DNA of 46,063 nt from Pseudobdellovibrionaceae bacterium. Lineage in GTDB: Bacteria > Bdellovibrionota > Bdellovibrionia > Bdellovibrionales > JAMPXM01. Where the stretch lies: positions 1-46,063 of the forward strand of contig CANHQR010000025.1 in NCBI GenBank assembly GCA_947462815.1, read 5' to 3'. Each line of letters starts with the position of its first letter. Positions within the stretch are counted from its first letter, which is position 1. The notes under the pieces were generated by a model, which worked only from the letters and a program-made list of their open reading frames with translations, did not search any database and was not told the origin of the DNA. Of this stretch, positions 24,989 through 34,255 are shown piece after piece. Made by a program: the position numbers and the translations under genes.

Positions 24989-27900
24989 ATGAATCGTGGA
25001 ATGAACAAAGATCAGAATGCTCTTCGCCATGTCTTAGGACCGGCCTTGTTGGTCGCGATCACCTTTGCGGGTCACGCGGCCTCTGCTCAGGGCACGGATA
25101 AGGCAACACGCGATCTCCTCATTCAGAAACTGACCCAAGTTTACTCGAGCCTCGCTCCTGCAGATCAGGCGAGGACGGCGCTGACCTTGCGACTGGCTGA
25201 CTTGCACGCTGAGCGTGCACGATTGGCAGCTATGGAAGAACTCGAAAAGGGCTGTACAGTCTGCGAAGCAGGTAAGGAAGACCGAGCTCGAGCGATCCGC
25301 TACTACCAAGAGGTTCTGCCGAAATTGTCGGAACAGCAGACGGCAAAAGTGCTTCCGCAAATCGGCCACCTGTACCAAATGACCGGTCAAGATCAACAAG
25401 CCACGGCGACCTATCAGCAGGTGATCCGTGAGAATAAGGCGCCGGCGGCTGTCGCCGAAGCGCATCTTTCTTTGGCCGAGATGAACTTTAAACGACGCGA
25501 CTATCCGACCGCTCGTCGTCACTATCAAGCCGTGATGGAGAATCCCTCCGCAAATGCCAAGGGTTTGGCGGCCTACCGTCTGGCGTGGTGCGATTTTAAT
25601 ATGGGCGATCTGGAAAAGGCCATCGCCGGCGCCCAATCGATCTTGAAATCACCCGAGCTCTCTTCGCGTTCAGCTGCAGCCGGTGTGGTTCAAGTTGATC
25701 GCCAGTTCCAGGAAGAAGTCTCGCGAGATCTGGCGACTTTCTTGGCACGCCGAAACGTGACCACACAAGATGCTAAAATGCTCTTCGACCTTTCGCCGGA
25801 AACGGCAAAACTGACCAACGTCGTTTATTTGGCGAACGAAGCTGAAAGACTGGGTCAAAAAGCCAACGCTTTGGCGCTTTGGCGGTTCTCTCAAGAGCGC
25901 CAAGTGAAGCCGCGGGCGAAGGTGGAGGCCCATCTTCGAATCGCACAACTCGAGATGGAGCAAAAAAAACCGAAGGCGGCCGGCCAGGAGTTTGACCTCG
26001 CCATGAATCTTTGGCCGAGTGCGGTTGGAAACGCGGGCGACGACGAAGCCAAAGAACTCAAGGCTCGGCTCCGCAAGCTCGTTCTTGATTGGAACCGTGA
26101 AGAGAAAAAGTCGCCGAGCGATGAACTGGCGATGGCCTACAAGTCCTATCTCAAGATCTTTGCGGAAGCCGACATGACAGTTTGGGCGGCGCAAGCACTT
26201 CGAGAAAAGAAGGACTACCCGACGTCGGTCGGACTTTTCGGTGAGGGAGCCAAGCTCTTCAAGGGCCAGCTGACCTCTGCCGACGCCGCGACTAAGAAGG
26301 TCGTGACAGAGGGTTTGGAGAGCGCTCTTTTGGGAGCCATCGAAACGGCTGAGTTAGCCAAAGACCAAAACCTTTTGATGACAGCTTACGATAGCTACTT
26401 ACAGAACTCAGTTGAGCGGAAGCGTGAGATTGAAGTTCTCTACCAAAAGGCCAATATCACTTACGAAAAGAGCGATTATGCGTCAGCTGCTGAGCAGATG
26501 CGCCAAATCGCCTTCATGACGGCAGCTAAATCTCCGGATGCACTGAAGGTTCGGCAGCAAGCTGCTGACCTTTCTCTAGATGCTTTGGTGTTGCTCAAAG
26601 ACGATGAACGAATTGAAAAATGGGCCAAAGACTTTGCCCAGCTCTTCCCCAAAGAAGCTGCCGACTATGCTCGCGTTGCGCGCAAGTCTGTGCTGACGCA
26701 GTCTGTGGCTCTCGCGCAAGGTGAGCAGGCGAATCTCGACCGAGCCTGGCAGGTCCTTTCGCGTTTTGACCTCAGTACTTCGACATCTGAAGACAAGATC
26801 GCTTTCTATCGGAACCGATTGATCCTCGCGGAAAAGTCACAGCGCTTTACCGAAGCGCGAGAAGCGGCAGACCAGCTGATTAAGATGCCGGGTGTCGCTG
26901 TTGAAGACGTACAATATGCACTGTCGCGCAAGGCTTGGTTGTCGGAACTGATCCTTGATTTTGACGGAGCTCTGGCTGCCACGGAAAAGATCCAAGCGAA
27001 TAAGGATGTTCCGGAGGATGCGCGGCTTTTGAAGCTTGCTATGTATGCGGACCTGGCCAATCGAGATTCCAAGCCGTATTTGGCAAAGTACATGGGTGTT
27101 TCAAAGGATGAAGAGAAAGCGCTAACGATTGCAATGCAACTCGTGCGTGAGTCGAAAGATCCTGCGAAGGAGCTCGAGAAGCAGAAAACGGTATTGCTGA
27201 AGAAGCCCGAAGTCTACGCTCAGCTCGCTCTCGAGATCGCCGCGCAGTCTAAGGCGGCCGCGGATTACGCGAACAAGCAGCTTGCGATCAAGAGTGTGGT
27301 GGGGACGCAGGCGGGTCGAATTCTCGCGAGAATTTCCATCTTGGCAGATGTTGAAGCCGTCGCCCAGCAGTTCTCGGCTCATGCCATCGATGGCAGTCAG
27401 CAGAAGAAGTTGGCGGCGACTCTCAAAGCGAGAATCGCGATGATCGAGAAACTCGAAAAGATCGCACAGCGTGCGGTCGAGTCGGGAGACTGGTCGGCGC
27501 AGCTTGTGAGCCTTGATCTACTCGCTAAAGAATCGGACCGCTTCTATTCAGAAATTCTCTCACTGCCGGTTCCGGCCGGTCTGACCGGTGAGGACGAACA
27601 GCAGTACTTGGCTCTCTTGTCTCAGCAGGCGGCCCCATACCAAATCAAGGCTCAGGATGTGAAGAAGAAGGTCGATGAGTTCTGGTCGAATTCGAGTGCC
27701 GTCAAGGCTCTCGAAAGCTCTCTCGTGACCTCAGCCGGGCCCTTGCGTGCGCTTGTCGTGAAAGAGATCCAGATTTTGGCGAACATCGCTCCTGAATCGA
27801 CACGCGCGAATTTGACGGCTCTGGCCGCACGGCCTGAGGCGAAGACGGATGCGAAGCCGAATCTTGTGGCCATCGAGTCGGCTCGCCAGGCTGTTCGGGA

Positions 27901-28036
27901 AAGCCCCATGAGCCGCGATCGCATTGAGGCTCTCTTGCAGTTGGAAAGACAGGCGGGGCGAGTTTCTATGGTTTCATATCTTGAAGGTCGATTGGCGAAT
28001 TTGGGTGGGCAAGCGACGTCCACGGGAAAGCAGTAA
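24989..28036 (+). CDS. Large periplasmic TPR protein, GltD (AgmU)-like
   Basis: 1015 residues from the ATG at 24989, chosen because GAGGTG precedes it; in-frame ATGs also occur at 24959, 24971 and 25001. The signal peptide ends at about ASAQG. The mature protein is almost entirely helical, with clear TPR units near the N-terminus (ATYQQVIRENKAPAAVAEAHLSLAEM and following) and more divergent helical repeats to the end. A Cys pair CTVC at about residue 80 sits in a conserved-looking loop. In Myxococcus, GltD/AgmU is a TPR protein of similar size in the periplasm that links the motor to outer-membrane Glt proteins. Assignment rests on size, topology and gene order, not on a full alignment. Confidence 0.7.
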   Translation: MNRGMNKDQNALRHVLGPALLVAITFAGHAASAQGTDKATRDLLIQKLTQVYSSLAPADQARTALTLRLADLHAERARLAAMEELEKGCTVCEAGKEDRARAIRYYQEVLPKLSEQQTAKVLPQIGHLYQMTGQDQQATATYQQVIRENKAPAAVAEAHLSLAEMNFKRRDYPTARRHYQAVMENPSANAKGLAAYRLAWCDFNMGDLEKAIAGAQSILKSPELSSRSAAAGVVQVDRQFQEEVSRDLATFLARRNVTTQDAKMLFDLSPETAKLTNVVYLANEAERLGQKANALALWRFSQERQVKPRAKVEAHLRIAQLEMEQKKPKAAGQEFDLAMNLWPSAVGNAGDDEAKELKARLRKLVLDWNREEKKSPSDELAMAYKSYLKIFAEADMTVWAAQALREKKDYPTSVGLFGEGAKLFKGQLTSADAATKKVVTEGLESALLGAIETAELAKDQNLLMTAYDSYLQNSVERKREIEVLYQKANITYEKSDYASAAEQMRQIAFMTAAKSPDALKVRQQAADLSLDALVLLKDDERIEKWAKDFAQLFPKEAADYARVARKSVLTQSVALAQGEQANLDRAWQVLSRFDLSTSTSEDKIAFYRNRLILAEKSQRFTEAREAADQLIKMPGVAVEDVQYALSRKAWLSELILDFDGALAATEKIQANKDVPEDARLLKLAMYADLANRDSKPYLAKYMGVSKDEEKALTIAMQLVRESKDPAKELEKQKTVLLKKPEVYAQLALEIAAQSKAAADYANKQLAIKSVVGTQAGRILARISILADVEAVAQQFSAHAIDGSQQKKLAATLKARIAMIEKLEKIAQRAVESGDWSAQLVSLDLLAKESDRFYSEILSLPVPAGLTGEDEQQYLALLSQQAAPYQIKAQDVKKKVDEFWSNSSAVKALESSLVTSAGPLRALVVKEIQILANIAPESTRANLTALAARPEAKTDAKPNLVAIESARQAVRESPMSRDRIEALLQLERQAGRVSMVSYLEGRLANLGGQATSTGKQ

Positions 28037-28046
28037 GGGAGTTAAG

Positions 28047-28319
28047 ATGTCGAGTGTGAACGTTGTAATCCTGATGCTCGTTTCGTTGCTTGGCTTTTCG
28101 CAGATCGCAGGAGCTGAGACGAAGTCGGAAGCGCCCAAGGCTGGCGCCAAGAAAAAGAAGTCGACCGAGGTCAGCTTCGACGATGTTCTCGTTCAAGGTA
28201 AATACCACTTTGCCGACGAAGCCGTGACCACAGTCGAAGACGATAAGATTTTGGACGCCTTGCTGGGTGTTCGGACGGACTTCAAGGATCGGGTGAAAAA
28301 GTCGACCGCTCGTCATTGA
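28047..28319 (+). CDS. Small secreted protein in the Glt-type operon (CglF-like?)
   Basis: 90 residues from the ATG at 28047, with GGGAGTTAAG upstream. The signal peptide ends at AGA-E (about residue 23). The mature part starts with a Lys/Ala-rich linker (SEAPKAGAKKKKSTE) and a short conserved-looking segment SFDDVLVQGKYHFADEAVTTVEDDKILDALLGVR. Size, export and position among gliding-type genes recall the small Myxococcus protein CglF; this is a tentative match. It is probably periplasmic or attached to an outer-membrane partner. Its stop is 56 bases before the GltG-like start. Confidence 0.6.
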   Translation: MSSVNVVILMLVSLLGFSQIAGAETKSEAPKAGAKKKKSTEVSFDDVLVQGKYHFADEAVTTVEDDKILDALLGVRTDFKDRVKKSTARH

Positions 28320-28375
28320 TTGAGCTCGGCCGCACGGGTTTTTTTACTGATTGGTTTGAGAGATTGGAGCTGAAG

Positions 28376-29524
28376 ATGATGCAAGCAACGCGAATCGCGA
28401 TTGAGAATCAGGACGGAGTTGTGCTCCGTACGCTGTCTTGGCCGGAGTCATCCCGGGCTGAAGCCGTAGTGATTCGCCGTCGGGATACTCGACGTGTTGA
28501 AATCATGCCGTCGACTGTCCGCTTGGACTCGAAGAAGGTTTCCTACGAACTGATCGCGAAGATCGACCGCAAGTCACTCGAAGGCGCTCCCATCTCGATC
28601 CCGGGTGGCCGGATCCGGGCCTTGCGTGCCGGTGAAGTCGCACCCGTGGTTCGAAACGAAACTCCTGTTCAGGAAAGTGAAAACGATTTTGCCCGAATGG
28701 TGGGAGTCGTCGCTTTTGGAGCGGTGATCTTTCTCTCGATCGTGCTGACTCGACCTCTCGAGAACCCTGTTCTTGAGGAGGAGCTCAAGCAGCAGGTGGT
28801 TCAAATTGTGAAGAAGATCCCAGTGAAACAACAGGTGGTTAAGCCGACAACGACGAACACAAACGTCGAAACTCCCACTGTTCGACCGACTCAAAAGACG
28901 GCTTCGATCAAGCGCATGGGTGCGTTGGCGGTGTTTGGAAGCCTCAAATCCGGCCCGCAAAAAGGCGGCGTTAACCTCGGCGCGGTCAATACGACGGCAG
29001 GTCCAGGTTTGGGTGGAAACGCAGGCTCAGGCGGCGTGCAGTCTTCCATCTACGCGAAGGGATTGGTCGCGGCACCTTTGGGCGCCGGTGGCAACATGGC
29101 CGGTGGCGGCGGTTACGGCACGAAGGGTAAGGGCGGTGGTCAGGCCGGTTACGGCAAGCTTTCACTTGTTGGCTCGGCGGGCGTTTCTCCCATTCCCTTG
29201 GGTGCAGAGGCCATCGAAGGTGGCGGTTTGGATAGCTCGCTGATTGCCGATGTGATCAATCGAAACCTGGGTCAAATTCGATTCTGCTACGAGCAAGGTC
29301 TTCAAGGTGATCCCGCTCTCGCGGGTCGCGTAGCTGTGAAATTTGTGATTGGCGGAAACGGAGCCGTAAAGACGGCTCTCGTGGACTCGACAACTTTGAA
29401 TTCGAAACTTGTGGAGGATTGCATCTTGTTGCGACTCCGCACTTGGAAATTCCCGCTGCCCGCGGGTGGATCCGACGTAAAGGTTTCTTATCCGTTCGTC
29501 TTGCGACGAACTGGCCAGGGCTAA
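28376..29524 (+). CDS. Inner-membrane protein with AgmX/PglI (TonB-like) C-terminal domain, GltG-like
   Basis: 382 residues from the ATG at 28376 (GGAG 7 bases upstream); the frame opens at 28316. A cytoplasmic N-terminal domain of about 105 residues, rich in beta-strand, precedes a single membrane segment (about 108-125). Then come a Pro/Lys/Gln periplasmic linker (KKIPVKQQVVKPTTT), a Gly-rich flexible stretch (about 215-285), and a C-terminal domain (about 298-378). That domain has VINRNLGQIRFCYEQGL, GRVAVKFVIGGNGAV and a paired Cys in EDCILLRLRTWKFP, the AgmX/PglI signature. This bridges cytoplasm and periplasm like TonB, carrying motor motion. Myxococcus GltG has an FHA head; I cannot confirm FHA here. 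Confidence 0.8.
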   Translation: MMQATRIAIENQDGVVLRTLSWPESSRAEAVVIRRRDTRRVEIMPSTVRLDSKKVSYELIAKIDRKSLEGAPISIPGGRIRALRAGEVAPVVRNETPVQESENDFARMVGVVAFGAVIFLSIVLTRPLENPVLEEELKQQVVQIVKKIPVKQQVVKPTTTNTNVETPTVRPTQKTASIKRMGALAVFGSLKSGPQKGGVNLGAVNTTAGPGLGGNAGSGGVQSSIYAKGLVAAPLGAGGNMAGGGGYGTKGKGGGQAGYGKLSLVGSAGVSPIPLGAEAIEGGGLDSSLIADVINRNLGQIRFCYEQGLQGDPALAGRVAVKFVIGGNGAVKTALVDSTTLNSKLVEDCILLRLRTWKFPLPAGGSDVKVSYPFVLRRTGQG

Positions 29525-29537
29525 GGGGAGGCGCACG

Positions 29538-30821
29538 ATGACGACCAAGAATATGAGCCGATGGTCGATGATGATGTTGGCGGCAACGCTGGCGGTGGCT
29601 TCGGGTTGTTCGAAGCAGGATCCGTTCGCGGACAAGCCGGAGAGCATTCGTAACGGCGTTCCTCCCGAGGAAGATCGAGAACCCCCAGCGGCCAAGCCCG
29701 TTGCAGCGGATGCTCTTCGCATTGATACACTCGACTTCTACACGTTCAAAGAAGGTGTTGAGGCTGAGTTCACCGTGACGGGCCGTGTGTTGATCCCCAA
29801 TACAGATTTTGATCTCTCCATCGACAACATGCGCGACTTCCCGAACGCGAGCTTTGACTCCGCGTCGGGTGTGTTTAAATGGAACCCACCCCGTGAGACG
29901 ACGGGACAGGACTACGGCGCTCCCAAACGCCTAGTTGTTCGCTTAACGACAAAGTCGGCACCGATCATCGGTACGACAAAGTCCATTCTGTTGTACGTTA
30001 CTCGAGGCGAGAACGATCCACAGATCATCGAGGTGGACGACCTGAAGCGTATTGCGACTCGTGAGCGGGAAATTCGTCCCTTTAAAGTCGTGGTTCGCGA
30101 CCCCGATGCGATGGATCTTGAGGGATTGCGTCCACGATTGCTGGCGGTGACGAATAGACGTGGTGTCAGTGATATCGCCGGTTTGATCTACATGAAGGAG
30201 CCTTCGTCGACGGAGCCGAATCCGGTTCAAGATGCGACAGATAAGTCCAAGTGGACCTTCAACATGATCATGGACCTTCGCGGCCGCGAGTTCACGGCCC
30301 ACCGTGAAACGTTTAATTTCGCCTTGCAGGCAGTCTCGCGATTTGGTCGAACGGGCACACGCAACATCGATGCGGATATCCAGACGGATGTCGAGCGTCC
30401 CCAGGTTTCTTGGGTCGATCAGATCGATGCTTTTGCCAATCAAGAAAACCGGATTCAATTCACGGTTTATGATCCCAAGGGTGAAGGCCGTCTCTCGGTG
30501 AACTGGGTGACTCGATTGGACACTTTGCCAGGATCTGCAACCGGATCTTGTACAGATCAGTCGCGAGATGGTGCTCAGCTTTGCACGATTTCGTGGAAGC
30601 CCGTCGAGTCCGCTGCCGGTGGTCCGCCGATCGACATCGAGTTCGAAGTTCTGAACCAATCGAAGGTTCCGGGTGACATTAAGTTCATCAAGGAAAAGTT
30701 CCGTAGAAAAGTGCAGATCAAAAAACTGTCGGTCACCTTGCCTCCGATGCCGGGCGCTTCGCCGAGCCCGTCTCCTACTCCTTCGACACCGCCAGCTCCG
30801 ACTCCGGCTATTCCGCGCTAA
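29538..30821 (+). CDS. Ig/cadherin-like lipoprotein in the Glt-type operon
   Basis: 427 residues with a signal peptide and lipobox VASGC (Cys24). The mature protein appears to hold three beta-sandwich modules. Module 1 (about 55-150) has the SGVFKWNPP motif of putative Ig (He_PIG) domains, module 2 is about 160-270, and module 3 (about 280-395) has a similar TISWKP near its end and a Cys pair. A Pro/Ser/Thr-rich tail (about 405-427) ends the protein. It is likely anchored to the outer membrane. The operon context suggests a structural or adhesin-supporting part of the trans-envelope machine. No named Myxococcus equivalent is clear. GGGGAGG precedes the ATG. Confidence 0.7.
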   Translation: MTTKNMSRWSMMMLAATLAVASGCSKQDPFADKPESIRNGVPPEEDREPPAAKPVAADALRIDTLDFYTFKEGVEAEFTVTGRVLIPNTDFDLSIDNMRDFPNASFDSASGVFKWNPPRETTGQDYGAPKRLVVRLTTKSAPIIGTTKSILLYVTRGENDPQIIEVDDLKRIATREREIRPFKVVVRDPDAMDLEGLRPRLLAVTNRRGVSDIAGLIYMKEPSSTEPNPVQDATDKSKWTFNMIMDLRGREFTAHRETFNFALQAVSRFGRTGTRNIDADIQTDVERPQVSWVDQIDAFANQENRIQFTVYDPKGEGRLSVNWVTRLDTLPGSATGSCTDQSRDGAQLCTISWKPVESAAGGPPIDIEFEVLNQSKVPGDIKFIKEKFRRKVQIKKLSVTLPPMPGASPSPSPTPSTPPAPTPAIPR

Positions 30822-30847
30822 TTTTTGACTGAGGAAATGAGGATCAC

Positions 30848-31561
30848 ATGAAAAAGACATTGGTCTCAAAAACAAAAGTCCTCGCCACTTGGTTGGGCGC
30901 GATTGTGCTCGGCTCTGCGGCTCATGCTGATGTTTTGAAGGATTTTGACACGCTCGGTGGCAACGACGTTCTTCTCGAGAAGGCGCGTGCCCTCAACCCG
31001 GATGCGCAGGTTCGTATCGTTCAGGAACGGGTCGTGAGCCGTCGCTCGCGGCTCGAGATCGCTCCTGAGGTCGGCTTTGTGTTGGGAGGAGACTCCTACA
31101 ACCGCACGCAAAACGTGGGCGCGAATCTGACCTGGCACTTCGTGCCGGAGTGGAGTTTGGGTCTGCGATACGCTTATTCTTTCAACTCACTTCGTCCAGA
31201 AGGCGAATATTTGCTGAGCGATACGTCCGTCGAAGGTAAAGCGAAGATTCCCGATATCGATTGGCCGAAGCAGCAAGCGCTGGCGATCATCAACTGGTAT
31301 CCCGTATATGGAAAAATGAATCTGTACGATCTGGGTGTCGTTCACTTCGACATTTACGCTGTTGCGGGTGGCGGTACGATTGAACTCAAGTCGGGACAGA
31401 CCCCCACCTACACTGCCGGTGGCGGAATCGGCATGTGGTTCTCCCAGCATCTGTCGACGCGCTTCGAGCTTCGTTGGCAGGGCTATAACGCCAAGCGCTT
31501 TAAGGGCGAAGAGGCGATGAACACGACTGTTGGAAGTGTTCAGATCGGATACATGCTATGA
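30848..31561 (+). CDS. Outer-membrane beta-barrel, myxobacterial type (CglE/GltA/B/H-like)
   Basis: 237 residues. The signal peptide ends at AHA-D (about 28). A helical plug-like stretch (about 29-70) with R-x-V-x-x-R-R-x-R-x-E precedes strands LEIAPEVGFVLGGDSY, VGANLTWHFVPEWSLGLRYAYSF, and later YAVAGGGTIEL, TAGGGIGMWFSQHLSTRFELRWQGY, ending VQIGYML. This matches the myxo/delta outer-membrane barrel type with a conserved FS-x-H-LS-R-x-E near the end, as in CglE and Glt barrel proteins. It would provide the outer-membrane passage or anchor for the adhesin. It overlaps the next gene by 4 bases (ATGA), so co-translation with the GltC-like protein is expected. Confidence 0.75.
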   Translation: MKKTLVSKTKVLATWLGAIVLGSAAHADVLKDFDTLGGNDVLLEKARALNPDAQVRIVQERVVSRRSRLEIAPEVGFVLGGDSYNRTQNVGANLTWHFVPEWSLGLRYAYSFNSLRPEGEYLLSDTSVEGKAKIPDIDWPKQQALAIINWYPVYGKMNLYDLGVVHFDIYAVAGGGTIELKSGQTPTYTAGGGIGMWFSQHLSTRFELRWQGYNAKRFKGEEAMNTTVGSVQIGYML

Positions 31562-33213
31562 GAAAGGTGAATTTCAAATTGGTCGGACGCGCCTCAGCTC
31601 TTGCGCTTGTCGCGAGTTTAGCGACAAGTGGAGCTCAGGCCGACGATGAGTTGCTCGACATTTTGGGTGCGGGCGGAGGGCAGCCCAAAGCGCAAGGACA
31701 AAAGGCCGACGAGAGCCTCATGCGCCGCGCGCTGCTTAAGTCTCTCGGCAAGCTTTCCGCTGAGCAAAACATCTTTGTTTCTTTCATCGATCAGAACCAG
31801 TTCGATAAAGCTCTCTATCAGTGGCCTTCGGCCTTTGAGGGAACAACCTTCTCGAAGAGTCCGACAGGTCGGGCGCTCAATGCATTTGTGTTATTCAAGA
31901 ATGGCATTCAGGTCACCGCTCTTGAGCAGCTTTTGATGATCGATCGACCCAAAGAGGTTGATTCTCATCTTCTTCAGACTTGGCGCGAAATGGCGCCCGA
32001 CAACGCTCCGGTTTGGGCGGCGATTAACCCCTCCGTTTGGCATCAGGGCTGGACGGATGTGTTTGGAATTGGCGCCGAGGTTCGTGTTCGCGGCCGGCAA
32101 GTGTATGCGGCGACAGAAGCGGAGCAGGTTCGTGAGCTCATCAAGAAGACCCAGGTCGACACGCGCGAGCGTGCGTGGCTATCTTGGCAATTGGTCATCG
32201 CTTTGGCGCAAGGTGAGGATGCGGGAACCGCAGGCAAAGCCTTGGCGCTCCTCATGAAGGCCCCGAACAATCCGGTCAGTGAAGATTTGATGACGATGAC
32301 TGCGGCTCGACTGCTCTTCCAAAACGGATTCTTGGACGCAGCCGTTAAGTACTATCAGCGGATCGGCAAGAAGTCGGATTACTGGTTTGATGCACAAGAA
32401 GAAATGGCTTGGTCGTTCATTCGTAAGGGTGAACCGCAAAATTCGATCGCCATCACGAAGACCTTGGTGTCACCGAATTTCGCCGCAGAAGTTGGCCCGG
32501 AGACGTTCTTCCTTCGATCTTTGTCTCAGCTGAAGGTCTGCGACTACCCCTCGGTGGTCGAGACACTGAACTCCTTCCGCACTCGCTTTAAGCCGCGTGT
32601 TGCGACTTTGAAGGAGCTCACGGAGCGTGCGGACACTGAGCAAGTGAAGCGCACGGTCCAAAAGATGAAGTCGGGTTCAGTGAAACTCACGGATTTGGGC
32701 TCGGATGCTCATAAACTCCCGCGTTTCACGACGCGCGATCAGGTCCTGCTGCAAAACGTGTTGACGGAAAAGGCGCTGGAGAATGAAGCGCAGATCGCCG
32801 GCACCTTGTACGCTCGATCACTCGAGGGTGGAACCGGCAAAGTCGGTTTCCAAGCTCGACTTGAGGACTTCAAAAAAGCGGTTGAGGCTCGGGCGCAAGC
32901 GGCTCGATCGGCAACTTACGCCCGGGTGAAAGCCTTGGCGGAAGAGGAAATCACCGAGATTACCGGTATGCTTCAAAAGCTCCACATCGTCGAAGCTGAG
33001 TTGTTGCAGCAGATCTCGATCGCGGATCGAGTGATTGGTGCGACAAAGGGCACGAGCTCGGTCAAGTCGGGCACAACCGGAAGCCAAGCGAAAGACACGA
33101 TTTGGTTCCCGGCTGAATCCGAGACCTGGTTCGACGAGTACGCGAATTACAAAGTGGATATCAAGAAGGGCTGTGCGGCGGCGGGCCGATCTGGCGCGAC
33201 GACGAAGCAGTAA
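31558..33213 (+). CDS. Periplasmic helical-repeat protein, GltC-like
   Basis: 551 residues. The signal peptide ends at AQA-D (about 29), followed by a short acidic start DDELLDILGAGG. The rest is helical, with TPR-like repeats (for example NGFLDAAVKYYQRIGKKSDYWFDAQEEMAWSFIRKGE) between about 180 and 330, then a long charged helix (about 430-490, probable coiled coil). It ends with a conserved-looking tail DTIWFPAESETWFDEYANYKVDIKKGC. In Myxococcus GltC is a periplasmic TPR protein bound to outer-membrane GltA/B barrels; here it is coupled by overlap to a barrel gene and followed by the VWA adhesin gene. Assignment by order and architecture. Confidence 0.72.
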   Translation: MRKVNFKLVGRASALALVASLATSGAQADDELLDILGAGGGQPKAQGQKADESLMRRALLKSLGKLSAEQNIFVSFIDQNQFDKALYQWPSAFEGTTFSKSPTGRALNAFVLFKNGIQVTALEQLLMIDRPKEVDSHLLQTWREMAPDNAPVWAAINPSVWHQGWTDVFGIGAEVRVRGRQVYAATEAEQVRELIKKTQVDTRERAWLSWQLVIALAQGEDAGTAGKALALLMKAPNNPVSEDLMTMTAARLLFQNGFLDAAVKYYQRIGKKSDYWFDAQEEMAWSFIRKGEPQNSIAITKTLVSPNFAAEVGPETFFLRSLSQLKVCDYPSVVETLNSFRTRFKPRVATLKELTERADTEQVKRTVQKMKSGSVKLTDLGSDAHKLPRFTTRDQVLLQNVLTEKALENEAQIAGTLYARSLEGGTGKVGFQARLEDFKKAVEARAQAARSATYARVKALAEEEITEITGMLQKLHIVEAELLQQISIADRVIGATKGTSSVKSGTTGSQAKDTIWFPAESETWFDEYANYKVDIKKGCAAAGRSGATTKQ

Positions 33214-33222
33214 GGAGAACCC

Positions 33223-34227
33223 ATGTTCCAACGACTCTTATATTCAGCTGCGTTGTTTGGCGCGATGTTGAGCGGCTTGATGGCTTGTAGCCCCGAGACG
33301 CCTAAGCTCGTGCCTCGGCCAGAAGTGAAGAAGGAACGAGTACGAAACGTCGGAACCCGAGTTACATTCAATCCACGCGTGGATATTTTGTTTGTGGTGG
33401 ATGACTCGGGTTCGATGTCGACTCACCAGCAGAACCTGTCGAAGAACATTCAATTGTTCACTGCGGGAATTCAGTCCAACCAGATCTTGGATTACCACAT
33501 TGGTGTGATCACCACTTCGATGGATTCGTTTGGACGGATTCCTGGCCGTGGTCAGTTGGTGGGAATACCGACTTATGTCGAGCGAAGCACGCCCAATGGA
33601 ATGCAGGATTTGGCGAAGAACTTGTTGGTGGGAACCGAAGGTTCGGGACAGGAGAAGTTCTTTGAACCGCTGATGGCCGCCTTGACGCCGCCCCTTATGA
33701 CCGGCGGTAACTCCGGCTTCTACCGATCGGATGCGTACTTGGTAACGGTTTTCATCACCGATACGGACGATCAATCGGAAAATCTGCAAGCTGATCAGGT
33801 TTACGCCAACATCCTCAATATGAAGGGTGGAGATAAAGAGAAGATCATCACATACGGCGTGTATATTCCCTCGATCGATCGAAACTGTGACCGATCGGGA
33901 GAAGGTGAACCTCGCCAGTTGGAGCGCTGGTTTACTCTCACCGGGGGCAAGACGCTTGGCCTTTGCGATCCGGACTATGGTCAAAAGTTAGCGGCCATCG
34001 GCGACGATTTGGCTGAGCGCGTGGGTAAGACGATGTACTTGTCGCGTCCGCCGGATCCTAACACGATCAGTGTGGTTTACGGTTCGCAAGACCTTCCGAA
34101 TGATCCCGCTCGGGGCTGGGTGTATGATCCGGTTCGCAACGCTCTGGTCTTTGGCGACCAGATCGATTGGGTTCCGCAGCCTGCGGGCACTCAAGTCGAA
34201 GTGGACTTCACTTCGGCCGTCTACTGA
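33223..34227 (+). CDS. cglB: VWA-domain lipoprotein, CglB-like adhesin
   Basis: 334 residues. The lipobox GLMAC (Cys22) makes it a lipoprotein. A von Willebrand A domain starts with VDILFVVDDSGSMS, an intact DxSxS metal-ion-dependent adhesion site (D60, S62, S64), and continues with VFITDTDDQS as the later MIDAS aspartate loop. Cys residues in NCDRSGEGEP and GLCDPDYG may pair. In Myxococcus, CglB is the VWA surface adhesin exposed at focal adhesions by the Glt complex. Being last in an aglR-exbD-exbD-TPR-TonB-like-barrel operon supports the same role. AAGGAG precedes the ATG, and a strong terminator follows 28 bases after the stop. Confidence 0.8.
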   Translation: MFQRLLYSAALFGAMLSGLMACSPETPKLVPRPEVKKERVRNVGTRVTFNPRVDILFVVDDSGSMSTHQQNLSKNIQLFTAGIQSNQILDYHIGVITTSMDSFGRIPGRGQLVGIPTYVERSTPNGMQDLAKNLLVGTEGSGQEKFFEPLMAALTPPLMTGGNSGFYRSDAYLVTVFITDTDDQSENLQADQVYANILNMKGGDKEKIITYGVYIPSIDRNCDRSGEGEPRQLERWFTLTGGKTLGLCDPDYGQKLAAIGDDLAERVGKTMYLSRPPDPNTISVVYGSQDLPNDPARGWVYDPVRNALVFGDQIDWVPQPAGTQVEVDFTSAVY

Positions 34228-34255
34228 GCTGAGTCCCATCCTCGTTTTCAGATTT

